64,000 bases of DNA. Origin: Elusimicrobiota bacterium (GTDB taxonomy: Bacteria > Elusimicrobiota > Elusimicrobia > Elusimicrobiales > UBA9959). Shown here one piece after another: positions 13,904-20,977 of the stretch. Location of the stretch: NCBI GenBank assembly GCA_003450815.1, contig DMES01000002.1, positions 1 to 64,000 of the forward strand. The letters are read 5' to 3'. Made by a program: the position numbers and the translations under genes. Position 1 is the first letter of the stretch. Every line of letters starts with the position of its first letter. The notes beneath the pieces are model-generated. The model had not been told where the DNA came from and did not search any database. It was given only the letters and a program-made list of their open reading frames with translations.

Positions 13904-15400
13904 ATGACCAATAATATTTTCGGCGTAATACTGGCCGGCGGCGCGGGAACCCGCCTTTGGCCGCTTAGCCGAAAGCTTCTGCCAAAACAATTTTTGCGCC
14001 TTGGAAAAGAAGACTCCCTTTTTGAGAAAACAGTATCAAGAATAACCCCTTTGACCGGTATAAATAATATAGTAGTGGTAACAAATAAACTGCACGCCTT
14101 CGGCTCGGGCTACCATCAGCTGAAAAAACTGCGAATGCTGATAGAGCCGGAAGCCAGGAACACAGCTCCCGCCATAGGTCTCGCCTGCCTGTATCTGCTT
14201 AAAATATGCGGCAATGACCCAGTTGCCGTGGTGCTTCCCTCAGACCATATGATAGCCGACCGAAAGGCTTTTCTTAAAGTTTTGTCTGTGGCGGTCAAAG
14301 AAGCAGAAAAGGGGAAAATCGTTACGCTCGGCATAACGCCCGATTCCCCTGAAACCGGTTATGGATACATTAAGAGGGGGAAACCGATAACAGTCACAAG
14401 TCACAAGTCACAAGTCACAAGTCACAAGCCAGAAGTCACAGGTCACAGGTCACAGGTTGTAAACGGGGATTTCTGCGGAGAGGTTTTTAGTGTTGATAAA
14501 TTCGTGGAAAAGCCGGATTTTGAGACGGCCCGTAAATATCTGGAAAACGGCGGTTATTACTGGAACGCGGGGATGTTTGTCTTTAAGGCTTCGGTTATGC
14601 TTGAGGAATTTAAAAAATATCTGCCCGCGGCTTATAACCTGCTTGAAAAAATAAATAAAGAGGCTTTTGAAGGTGAAAAAGTAAATTATGACGGCCTTGC
14701 CACCTTGTTCTCAAAAATGCCGGCCATTTCCATAGACTACGCGGTAATGGAGAAGTCCGATCGGGTTTGCGTTATCCCTTCAAAATTCGGCTGGAGCGAT
14801 GTTGGCAGCTGGCATTATTTCTATAGCGCGCTTCCCAAGGACGGGAACGGTAATGTTAAATTAGGAGACGTCCTGGCCCTTGACGCGCGGGACAACCTGC
14901 TCTATTCCGGCAGCAGGCTTGTAACGGCCATAGGTGTTAAGAACCTGGCCATTATAGAAACCAGCGATGCTATTCTGGTTTCGGAGATCAACCACTCGCA
15001 GAAAGTTAAAAAGATCGTAGATGAGCTAAAAAAACAGAACAGGCGCGAGCTGGACGAGCATATAACCGTGGAGCGCCCCTGGGGTTCTTACACGGTGCTT
15101 GACGACTTGCCCAACTACAAAGTTAAAAAACTTAAAATTTATCCGGGTCACAAAATAAGCTATCAATACCACAACCGTCGTTCAGAGCATTGGTTTGTTG
15201 TCAAGGGTTCGGCTGAGGTTACCTTGGACGGGAAAAAGATGAAAATACGGAAAAACCGTCATGTGGACATACCGCTTAAAGCCAGACATATGCTCTTTAA
15301 TCCGGGCCCGGCGGACCTGGAGATAATAGAGGTCCAGTCGGGCGCTTATTTCGGCGAAGACGATATTATCCGTTTAAACGATTTCTACGGCAGGAAGTAG
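13904..15400 (+). CDS. manC: Mannose-1-phosphate guanylyltransferase / mannose-6-phosphate isomerase with repeat insertion
   Basis: Bifunctional enzyme supplying GDP-mannose to gmd downstream. 498 residues. The N-terminal nucleotidyltransferase has ILAGGAGTRLWPLSRKLLPKQF and LPSDHMI; the C-terminal type II PMI cupin has RPWGSYTVLDDLPNYKVKKL and PGHKISYQYHNRRSEHWFVVKG. Between GYGYIKRGKPI and VNGDFCGEVFSVDKFVEKP about 22 extra residues (TVTSHKSQVTSHKPEVTGHR and on) are encoded by nine 7-base repeats, 63 bases in frame. The position is a surface loop before the conserved VxxFxEKP, so activity is likely kept. Length without the insert is normal for the family. Confidence 0.94.
   Translation: MTNNIFGVILAGGAGTRLWPLSRKLLPKQFLRLGKEDSLFEKTVSRITPLTGINNIVVVTNKLHAFGSGYHQLKKLRMLIEPEARNTAPAIGLACLYLLKICGNDPVAVVLPSDHMIADRKAFLKVLSVAVKEAEKGKIVTLGITPDSPETGYGYIKRGKPITVTSHKSQVTSHKPEVTGHRSQVVNGDFCGEVFSVDKFVEKPDFETARKYLENGGYYWNAGMFVFKASVMLEEFKKYLPAAYNLLEKINKEAFEGEKVNYDGLATLFSKMPAISIDYAVMEKSDRVCVIPSKFGWSDVGSWHYFYSALPKDGNGNVKLGDVLALDARDNLLYSGSRLVTAIGVKNLAIIETSDAILVSEINHSQKVKKIVDELKKQNRRELDEHITVERPWGSYTVLDDLPNYKVKKLKIYPGHKISYQYHNRRSEHWFVVKGSAEVTLDGKKMKIRKNRHVDIPLKARHMLFNPGPADLEIIEVQSGAYFGEDDIIRLNDFYGRK
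14393..14455. repeat. In-frame heptamer array inside manC (GTCACAR type)
   Basis: Nine consecutive 7-base units: gtcacaa five times, gccagaa once, gtcacag three times. The total of 63 bases is divisible by three, leaving manC open. The units match those at the lspA 3' end (2665-2734). Only the direct half is present; no inverted arm is seen. Confidence 0.92.
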
Positions 15401-15405
15401 AGAAA

Positions 15406-15523
15406 GATGCGTCGAGGCAAGGATGTAAAGACGCAAGGAGGGGTGAAAGAAAATATTCTCAAGACTGCTTTGCATTTTAAGTCTAAGTTGCTTTGCGTCT
15501 AAATTGCTATGCATCTAAAGGTG
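15406..15523. repeat. Inverted octamer array between manC and gmd
   Basis: Left units of 8 bases (gatgcgtc, gaggcaag, gatgtaaa, gacgcaag) occupy 15406-15437. Right units of reverse-complement type (ctttgcat, tttaagtc, taagttgc, tttgcgtc, taaattgc, tatgcatc) occupy 15468-15515. The gap of about 30 bases has no gene. Units belong to the same family as the arms at 19537-20085 and 22349-22428. Confidence 0.88.
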
Positions 15524-15528
15524 AATGT

Positions 15529-16665
15529 ATGAAAAAGGCATTAATAACCGGCATAACCGGACAGGACGGGGCGTATCTGGCGGAACTACTTCTTAAAAAA
15601 GGCTATGAAGTGCATGGTGTCAGACGCCGTTCGTCCTCCTTTAATACGGCCAGGATAGACCATCTTTACAGCGACCCGCACAATAAAGGTGTGCGCCTTA
15701 AACTGTATTATGGAGATCTTACTGATTGTCCGGCTTTGGTTCATATCATGCAGAGAGTACGTCCCGATGAGGTTTATAATCTTGGCGCTCAGAGCCATGT
15801 GGCGGTAAGTTTTGAACAGCCGGAATATACCGGCAATGCCGACGCTCTTGGAACATTGCGCCTGCTGGAAACCATAAGGATACTGGGACTTGAAAAACAT
15901 ACAAAGTTCTATCAAGCTTCCACTTCTGAGCTGTTTGGGCAGGTACGCGAGACCCCTCAGAGCGAAAAAACGCCTTTTTATCCGCGCTCACCTTACGGTG
16001 TGGCCAAGCTTTACGCCTACTGGATTACCGTCAATTACCGTGAATCCTATAATATGTTCGCTGCCAACGGTATACTCTTTAACCATGAGTCGCCACTCAG
16101 GGGCGCTACTTTTGTCACTCGCAAAATAACCATGGCGCTGCCGCGGATCCTTCTGGGCCGGCAAAACTGCCTGTATCTAGGCAACCTTGATGCCAAGAGG
16201 GACTGGGGGCACGCAAGGGATTATGTTGAGGGTATGTGGCGTATGCTTCAGCAGAAGCGGCCTGGTGATTTCGTTCTTGCCACCGGAGAGCAGCATTCCG
16301 TAAGGGAGTTTGTGGATATAGCCGCCCGCAAAATGGGCATGGTTTTGGAATGGAAGGGCAGTGGGCCCGCTGAGCTTGGTATACTTAAAGCCTTTAAAAA
16401 ACCATCGGAAGTTGAGTTGTGCCGTGGGGACATAAAAGCCAGGCTTGGAGATGTTTTGGTGCGGGTTGACCCGAAATATTATCGCCCCGCAGAAGTGGAA
16501 ACGTTACTCGGAAATCCGGCTAAGGCTAAGAAAATACTTGGGTGGAAGCCAAAAACTTCCTTTGAAGACTTGGTTACTGAAATGGCCATGTCCGATCTGC
16601 GGGGTGCGCTTCGTGAATTGCATTTGGAAAAAGGCGGTTTTAAAGTGAAGAGCCGGGCAGAATAA
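15529..16665 (+). CDS. gmd: GDP-mannose 4,6-dehydratase
   Basis: Converts GDP-D-mannose to GDP-4-keto-6-deoxy-D-mannose. 378 residues from the ATG at 15529; an upstream in-frame ATG reads through the octamer repeat and is rejected. Motifs: TGITGQDGAYLAELL (NADP binding), GVRRRSSSFNTARIDHLY, YNLGAQSHV, STSELFGQV and the catalytic YGVAK. Its substrate comes from manC just upstream, and a fucose synthase (40204) lies 24 kb away in the same locus. Confidence 0.95.
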   Translation: MKKALITGITGQDGAYLAELLLKKGYEVHGVRRRSSSFNTARIDHLYSDPHNKGVRLKLYYGDLTDCPALVHIMQRVRPDEVYNLGAQSHVAVSFEQPEYTGNADALGTLRLLETIRILGLEKHTKFYQASTSELFGQVRETPQSEKTPFYPRSPYGVAKLYAYWITVNYRESYNMFAANGILFNHESPLRGATFVTRKITMALPRILLGRQNCLYLGNLDAKRDWGHARDYVEGMWRMLQQKRPGDFVLATGEQHSVREFVDIAARKMGMVLEWKGSGPAELGILKAFKKPSEVELCRGDIKARLGDVLVRVDPKYYRPAEVETLLGNPAKAKKILGWKPKTSFEDLVTEMAMSDLRGALRELHLEKGGFKVKSRAE

Positions 16666-16689
16666 TAGGCCGATTTAATATAGTGCAAC

Positions 16690-17643
16690 ATGAACAAAGC
16701 TTTAATAATAGGAGTAAGCGGCCAGGATGGGGCGTATCTGTCAAAATCACTCTTAGCAAAAGGCTATAGGGTCTTTGGTTCCTCAAGAGAGATTAATAAC
16801 AATAATTTCACCAATCTAAAAACCCTTGATGTTTTTGACAAGGTTTCCGTGCTGCCGCTTAATCCCAGCAGGTTTTCCGAGGTTTTCGCGATTGTTAAAA
16901 ATGTCGTACCGGATGAAATTTATAATCTGGCCGGGCAAAGTTCGGTCAGCCAGTCTTTTTTGCGGCCGCTTGAGACCATAGAAAGCATAGCCTCTTCCAC
17001 CGTCAATCTGCTAGAGGCGGTTCGCATTTCGGGGGCTCAGATCCGCTTTTACTCCAGCGTTTCCAGCGACTGTTTCGGAGGCACTGACTTTCACGCCGAC
17101 GAAAGCACCTCTTTTAATCCCAAAAGCCCTTATGCAATAGCTAAAGCAATGGCTTTCTGGGCAACCAAAAATTACAGGCTGGCGTATGGTATTTTTGCCT
17201 GTTCAGGCATACTTTTTAATCATGAGTCTCCCCTCCGGAACGAAAATTTTGTGACAGGTAAAATAATCAATACCGCACTAAGAATAAAAAATGGCTCAAA
17301 GGAAAGGCTTAAGCTGGGCGATATTTCAGTCATAAGAGATTGGGGCTGGGCTGAAGAATTTGTGGAAAGCATGTGGCTGGTGCTTCAGCAGAAAAAACCT
17401 GATGATTTCGTGATTGCGACAGGTGAAAGTAATAGCCTTGAGGCACTGGTGCGCGAAGCTTTTCTCGCTTTCGGCCTTAATTGGAAAGACCATGTGGATT
17501 TTGACGCTTCTTTTTTACGGCCGTTGGACATAAAGGCAGAATACGCGAACCCAGCCAAGGCTTCTGAAATACTCGGCTGGAAGGCGAAGTTTAAAATGCG
17601 AGATGTGGTGCATGCGTGGGGCAAGGCGTTGGGAAATATATAA
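16690..17643 (+). CDS. GMD-family SDR, GDP-4-keto-6-deoxymannose reductase or dehydratase paralogue
   Basis: 317-residue extended SDR starting 25 bases after gmd. It keeps GVSGQDGAYLSKSLL, YNLAGQSSVSQSF, SSVSSDCFGG, SPYAIAK (Tyr-Lys pair) and FNHESPLRNENFVTGKI, the last two resembling gmd itself, but is 60 residues shorter and lacks the RRRSS segment that binds the GDP-sugar in Gmd. This suits an Rmd-type reductase that would make GDP-D-rhamnose, or a diverged dehydratase; the sequence alone does not decide. An active-site Ser is in the usual place. Confidence 0.7.
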   Translation: MNKALIIGVSGQDGAYLSKSLLAKGYRVFGSSREINNNNFTNLKTLDVFDKVSVLPLNPSRFSEVFAIVKNVVPDEIYNLAGQSSVSQSFLRPLETIESIASSTVNLLEAVRISGAQIRFYSSVSSDCFGGTDFHADESTSFNPKSPYAIAKAMAFWATKNYRLAYGIFACSGILFNHESPLRNENFVTGKIINTALRIKNGSKERLKLGDISVIRDWGWAEEFVESMWLVLQQKKPDDFVIATGESNSLEALVREAFLAFGLNWKDHVDFDASFLRPLDIKAEYANPAKASEILGWKAKFKMRDVVHAWGKALGNI

Positions 17644-17658
17644 TTGCGGAGGCTCCTT

Positions 17659-18441
17659 ATGAAAGTCGTAATTCTGGCGGGCGGTTTGGGTACCAGGCTT
17701 TCGGAAGAAACGGACCTGAAACCCAAACCTATGGTTGAAATAGGCCAGCACCCGATACTTTGGCACATAATGAAACTGTATTCCAGTTACGGCTTCAACG
17801 ATTTTGTGCTTTGTCTTGGCTACAAAGGGTATCTGCTGAAAGAATATTTCGCCAACTACTTCCTGCACCAGGCCGATGTTACCATAGATTTGAGAAATAA
17901 TAAGTTGAAAGTGCATCACAGGAAGGCAGAGCCATGGAAAGTGACCCTTGTGGATACCGGCCTTAACACTATGACCGGAGGGCGCATAAAAAGGATAGCA
18001 AAGTACGTAGGCAACGAAACCTTCATGCTAACTTATGGCGATGGTGTGGCCGATGTAAACATGAAAAAGCTGGTGGAATTTCACAAAAAGCACAAAAGGA
18101 AGGCCACTATAACCGCAGTGCAGCCGATCGGCAGGTTTGGCGCCATTGACATAGGCCAGGCGGGAGAGGCCGTGTCTTTCCAGGAAAAACCGCTGGGCGA
18201 CGGCGCCTGGATAAACGGCGGTTTTTTTGTGCTTGAGCCGGAAGTGTTCAAATATATACGCGACGACGCTTCAATCTGGGAGCGTCAGCCGCTTGAAACC
18301 CTGACCAGAGAAAAACAGCTTTCTGTCTACAGGCATAAAGGCTTTTGGAAATGCATGGATACGCTTCGAGATAAGCAGGAGTTGGAAAATTTTTGGCGCT
18401 CCGGAAATGCCCCATGGAAAGTCTGGAAGGAAGGGCAATGA
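17659..18441 (+). CDS. rfbF: Glucose-1-phosphate cytidylyltransferase
   Basis: Makes CDP-glucose from CTP and glucose-1-phosphate, the first step to CDP-linked 3,6-dideoxyhexoses. 260 residues from the ATG at 17659, preceded by ggagg; a TTG at 17644 is less likely. Typical sequence: ILAGGLGTRLSEETDLKPKPMVEIG, HPILWHIMKLYSSYGFNDFVLCLGYKG, LTYGDGVADV, and GRFGAIDI. ATGA overlap with rfbG shows translational coupling. Confidence 0.95.
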   Translation: MKVVILAGGLGTRLSEETDLKPKPMVEIGQHPILWHIMKLYSSYGFNDFVLCLGYKGYLLKEYFANYFLHQADVTIDLRNNKLKVHHRKAEPWKVTLVDTGLNTMTGGRIKRIAKYVGNETFMLTYGDGVADVNMKKLVEFHKKHKRKATITAVQPIGRFGAIDIGQAGEAVSFQEKPLGDGAWINGGFFVLEPEVFKYIRDDASIWERQPLETLTREKQLSVYRHKGFWKCMDTLRDKQELENFWRSGNAPWKVWKEGQ

Positions 18442-19544
18442 AAGACAGGTTTTGGGCCGGGAAAAAGGTGTTCCTTACGGGCAATACAGGCTTTAAGGGA
18501 AGCTGGTTGTCGCTGTGGCTAAATAGTATGGGCGCCAAAGTTTATGGCTATGCCCTGAAGCCGCCTACCAGGCCCAGCCTTTTTGATCTTTGTTCCATCG
18601 GCAAAATAACAAACACAACCATCGCCGATATCCGCGACGCTGGCCGCCTTAAAAAGGCGCTTAAAACGGCCTTGCCCGATATAGTTATCCATATGGCGGC
18701 TCAGCCGCTGGTACGAGAATCTTACCGTGCGCCGGCGGAAACCTACGATACCAACGTGATGGGGACTGTGAACCTGTTGGAGGCTGTGCGCGCCTGCGGC
18801 AGAGTGAGAGCGGTGGTAAATGTCACCACCGACAAGTGCTATGAGAACAAGGAACGTCCGATTGCCTATCGCGAAGGCGAGCCCCTTGGTGGTTATGACC
18901 CGTATTCCTCCAGCAAGGCCTGCTCCGAGCTGGTCACTTCCGCCTACCGCAACTCATTTTTCAACCCCATGTGCTATTCTCTTAACTCTAAACTCTTAAC
19001 TCCCAACTCACAACTTTCGTCTCACCATGTGGCTTTAGCTTCGGCCCGCGCGGGCAATGTGATAGGAGGGGGAGACTGGGCGGACGACAGGCTTATACCG
19101 GATATAATACGGGCTGCTTTGAGCGGCAAAAAAGTCCTGATAAGGAACCCCCGCGCAATAAGGCCATGGCAGCATGTGCTTGAGCCTTTGAGCGGATACC
19201 TGCTTCTGGCGCAGAAACTTTACCGGAAGGGCCCCGCCTATGCCCAGGCCTGGAATTTCGGCCCGGTGGAGTCAGACGCTAAAGATGTGGAATGGATAGT
19301 AAAACGCATGTTCCAAAAGTGGAGTGTCGCTCCCGGCTATGTTTTGGACTCATCCCGCCATCCGCATGAGGCCCATTACCTTAAACTGGATTCTTCAAAG
19401 GCGCGGCGCGCGCTGCTCTGGCGTCCGCGCTGGAATATCGGCCAGGCGATAGACCGGGTTATTGATTGGACAGAAGCCTATACGCGCAAAGAAGACATGC
19501 GAGGGGTCTGTTTAAGGCAGATAGAAGGATATGAAGAGGCATAG
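18438..19544 (+). CDS. rfbG: CDP-glucose 4,6-dehydratase with repeat insertion
   Basis: Forms CDP-4-keto-6-deoxyglucose. 368 residues from the ATG at 18438. Motifs: GNTGFKGSWLSLWL (cofactor binding), AAQPLVRESYRAP, VTTDKCYENKE, the catalytic YDPYSSSKACSELV, and ARAGNVIGGGDWADDRLIPD. Between SFFNP and HHVALASARAGN about 17 residues (CYSLNSKLLTPNSQLSS) are extra relative to the family, encoded by 7-base repeats in frame. The stop codon lies within the first octamer of the array at 19537. Confidence 0.93.
   Translation: MKDRFWAGKKVFLTGNTGFKGSWLSLWLNSMGAKVYGYALKPPTRPSLFDLCSIGKITNTTIADIRDAGRLKKALKTALPDIVIHMAAQPLVRESYRAPAETYDTNVMGTVNLLEAVRACGRVRAVVNVTTDKCYENKERPIAYREGEPLGGYDPYSSSKACSELVTSAYRNSFFNPMCYSLNSKLLTPNSQLSSHHVALASARAGNVIGGGDWADDRLIPDIIRAALSGKKVLIRNPRAIRPWQHVLEPLSGYLLLAQKLYRKGPAYAQAWNFGPVESDAKDVEWIVKRMFQKWSVAPGYVLDSSRHPHEAHYLKLDSSKARRALLWRPRWNIGQAIDRVIDWTEAYTRKEDMRGVCLRQIEGYEEA
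18979..19027. repeat. In-frame heptamer array inside rfbG (CTCTTAA type)
   Basis: Seven consecutive 7-base units: ctcttaa, ctctaaa, ctcttaa, ctcccaa, ctcacaa, ctttcgt, ctcacca. The phase is unbroken. They encode a Ser/Leu/Asn-rich insertion just before HHVALASARAGN. The unit differs from that in manC but has the same period and the same tolerance of the reading frame. Confidence 0.82.
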
Positions 19545-20085
19545 CAGTTTAGATGTAAAGCAATTTAGCGGCAGGGTCATTTAGAGGCACAGCAGTTTGG
19601 AGGCACGAAGGCGTAGAAGACATATCTTTTAGCGGTTAAATTTCTGGACTACCGAATTGTTAAGTGTTGAGCGGAGGGGGTATGGCTGGATTATATAAAG
19701 GTCTTAAAGTTTGGGAGAACAGTGTAAACCTCATAAAAAATATATATTCGGTAGCGGAAAAGCTGCCTAAAAGCGAGGAATATAACCTCAAGCAGCAATT
19801 AAAAAGGGCGGTAGTTTCGGTAGCGTTAAACATAGCAGAAGGAAAAGGGCGAAAATCAGCGAAAGAATTTTCCAATTTTCTAAATATATCGTTCGGATCT
19901 TTATGTGAAGTGGAAGCTATATTAACTTTGTGCCAAGAATTGAACTATCTTTCCAATCTGGAAGATACTTTCTCGCGCATAGAAGTGTTATTAAAAATGC
20001 TCTCTTCTTTAAAAAATAGTTTGGCTGAGAAACAGTCTTAAATGTTGTCTTTACATCTAAATTGCTTTGCCTCTTTGCATCTATC
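19537..20085. mobile_element. Octamer-armed element carrying an S23 four-helix-bundle gene (candidate)
   Basis: The left arm (19537-19616) has ten 8-base units such as aggcatag, cagtttag, atgtaaag, caatttag. The right arm (20050-20081) has units of the reverse-complement type: tttacatc, taaattgc, tttgcctc, tttgcatc. The arms enclose one gene (19682-20041). Similar arms without a gene occur at 15406-15523, 22349-22428 and inside rfbH. Mobility is inferred from this arrangement only; no transposase or target duplication was identified. Confidence 0.5.
19682..20041 (+). CDS. S23/IVS-type four-helix-bundle protein
   Basis: 119 residues from the ATG at 19682, preceded by a strong ggaggggg. Signature sequences: LKVWENSVNLIKNIYSVAEKLPKSEEYNLKQQLKRAVVSVALNIAEG and FSNFLNISFGSLCEVEAIL, typical of the family found in 23S rRNA intervening sequences and related to Avd of diversity-generating retroelements. 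The molecular role is not established; RNA or nucleic-acid binding is suspected for the fold. It interrupts the CDP-sugar genes between rfbG and rfbH and is flanked by octamer arms. Base composition is more A-rich than its neighbours, which supports acquisition. Confidence 0.85.
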   Translation: MAGLYKGLKVWENSVNLIKNIYSVAEKLPKSEEYNLKQQLKRAVVSVALNIAEGKGRKSAKEFSNFLNISFGSLCEVEAILTLCQELNYLSNLEDTFSRIEVLLKMLSSLKNSLAEKQS

Positions 20086-20091
20086 ACTATC

Positions 20092-20835
20092 ATGGAAATA
20101 ATCTTCTTAGGCACCAATGGCTGGTACGACACTTCCACCGGCAATACCGTCTGCGCCCTTGTAAAGACAAAGCGCTTTGATATTGTGTTGGACGCGGGTA
20201 ACGGTCTGACCAAACTTGACCGCTATTGCGACGGTTCCAAACCGGTCTATCTTTTCCTCAGCCATTTCCACCTGGACCACATAATAGGTCTGCACGCCCT
20301 GTTGAAATTCAGGTTTCGCAAAGGGCTCACTATATTCGCGCAAAAGGGCGCGCGACGCGTATTGAAAACATTCGTAAACGCCCCTTTTACCATGCCTCTG
20401 GATAAACTGCCTTATTCCGTAAAAATAGTTGAACTTCCCGACGAAGCCCCAAAGTTGCCTTTTAAGGCTGAAAGTCTGCCGCTTGAGCATTCCGACCCGG
20501 TGCTTGGCTTGCGTCTGCGACTTGACGGTAAAACCATTGTCTATTGCACCGATACAGGCCATTGTGCAAACGCTCTTAAGCTGGCGAAAAGGGCGGATCT
20601 GCTTATCTCCGAATGCTCCCATCTTTCGGGCGAGGAGAACCCCGGTTGGCCTCATTTTAATCCAGAAACGGCCGCCAGACTGGCGCTTGTGGCGGGGGTA
20701 AAGAATCTCGTGCTTACTCATTTCGCTGCGGACAGATATTCTACCATGCGCCGCAGGACCGCGGCGTTGCGCGTGGCTCGTAGGATATTTCCCGGCTCCG
20801 CCGCCGCAAAAGACGGAATGCGGATGAGACTGTAG
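20092..20835 (+). CDS. Metallo-beta-lactamase-fold hydrolase, RNase Z-like
   Basis: 248 residues from the ATG at 20092. It opens with MEIIFLGTNGWYDTSTGNT, as in RNase Z/ElaC-like proteins; then come LFLSHFHLDHIIG (HxHxDH metal site), TDTGHC with a further ligand, and a late VLTHFAADRY. It lacks the exosite arm expected of a true tRNase Z, so the substrate may be a small phosphodiester or other ester. It sits between the S23 element and rfbH; a link to the sugar pathway is not evident. Confidence 0.75.
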   Translation: MEIIFLGTNGWYDTSTGNTVCALVKTKRFDIVLDAGNGLTKLDRYCDGSKPVYLFLSHFHLDHIIGLHALLKFRFRKGLTIFAQKGARRVLKTFVNAPFTMPLDKLPYSVKIVELPDEAPKLPFKAESLPLEHSDPVLGLRLRLDGKTIVYCTDTGHCANALKLAKRADLLISECSHLSGEENPGWPHFNPETAARLALVAGVKNLVLTHFAADRYSTMRRRTAALRVARRIFPGSAAAKDGMRMRL

Positions 20836-20858
20836 GAATCCGTTACTATGCAGGTAGA

Positions 20859-20957
20859 CAGAATGCAGAAGTCAGAATACAGAATAGCCGCTCTCAATAA
20901 GCTTCCGATAGCTTTTGCCGCTTTCTGGCTTCTGAATTCTGACTCCTGACTTCCTGA
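20859..20957. repeat. Inverted heptamer array (CAGAATA type)
   Basis: Left units cagaatg, cagaagt, cagaata, cagaata fill 20859-20886. Right units ttctggc, ttctgaa, ttctgac, tcctgac, ttcctga fill 20923-20957. The loop of about 36 bases has no gene. It occupies nearly the whole gap between the MBL gene and rfbH. Confidence 0.86.
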
Positions 20958-20977
20958 ATAACCATACAAGGACCCCA

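Noticed and set aside
19682..20041. Diversity-generating retroelement (because the S23 fold is related to Avd)
   Set aside because: No reverse transcriptase, template repeat or variable-repeat target was found in the window.
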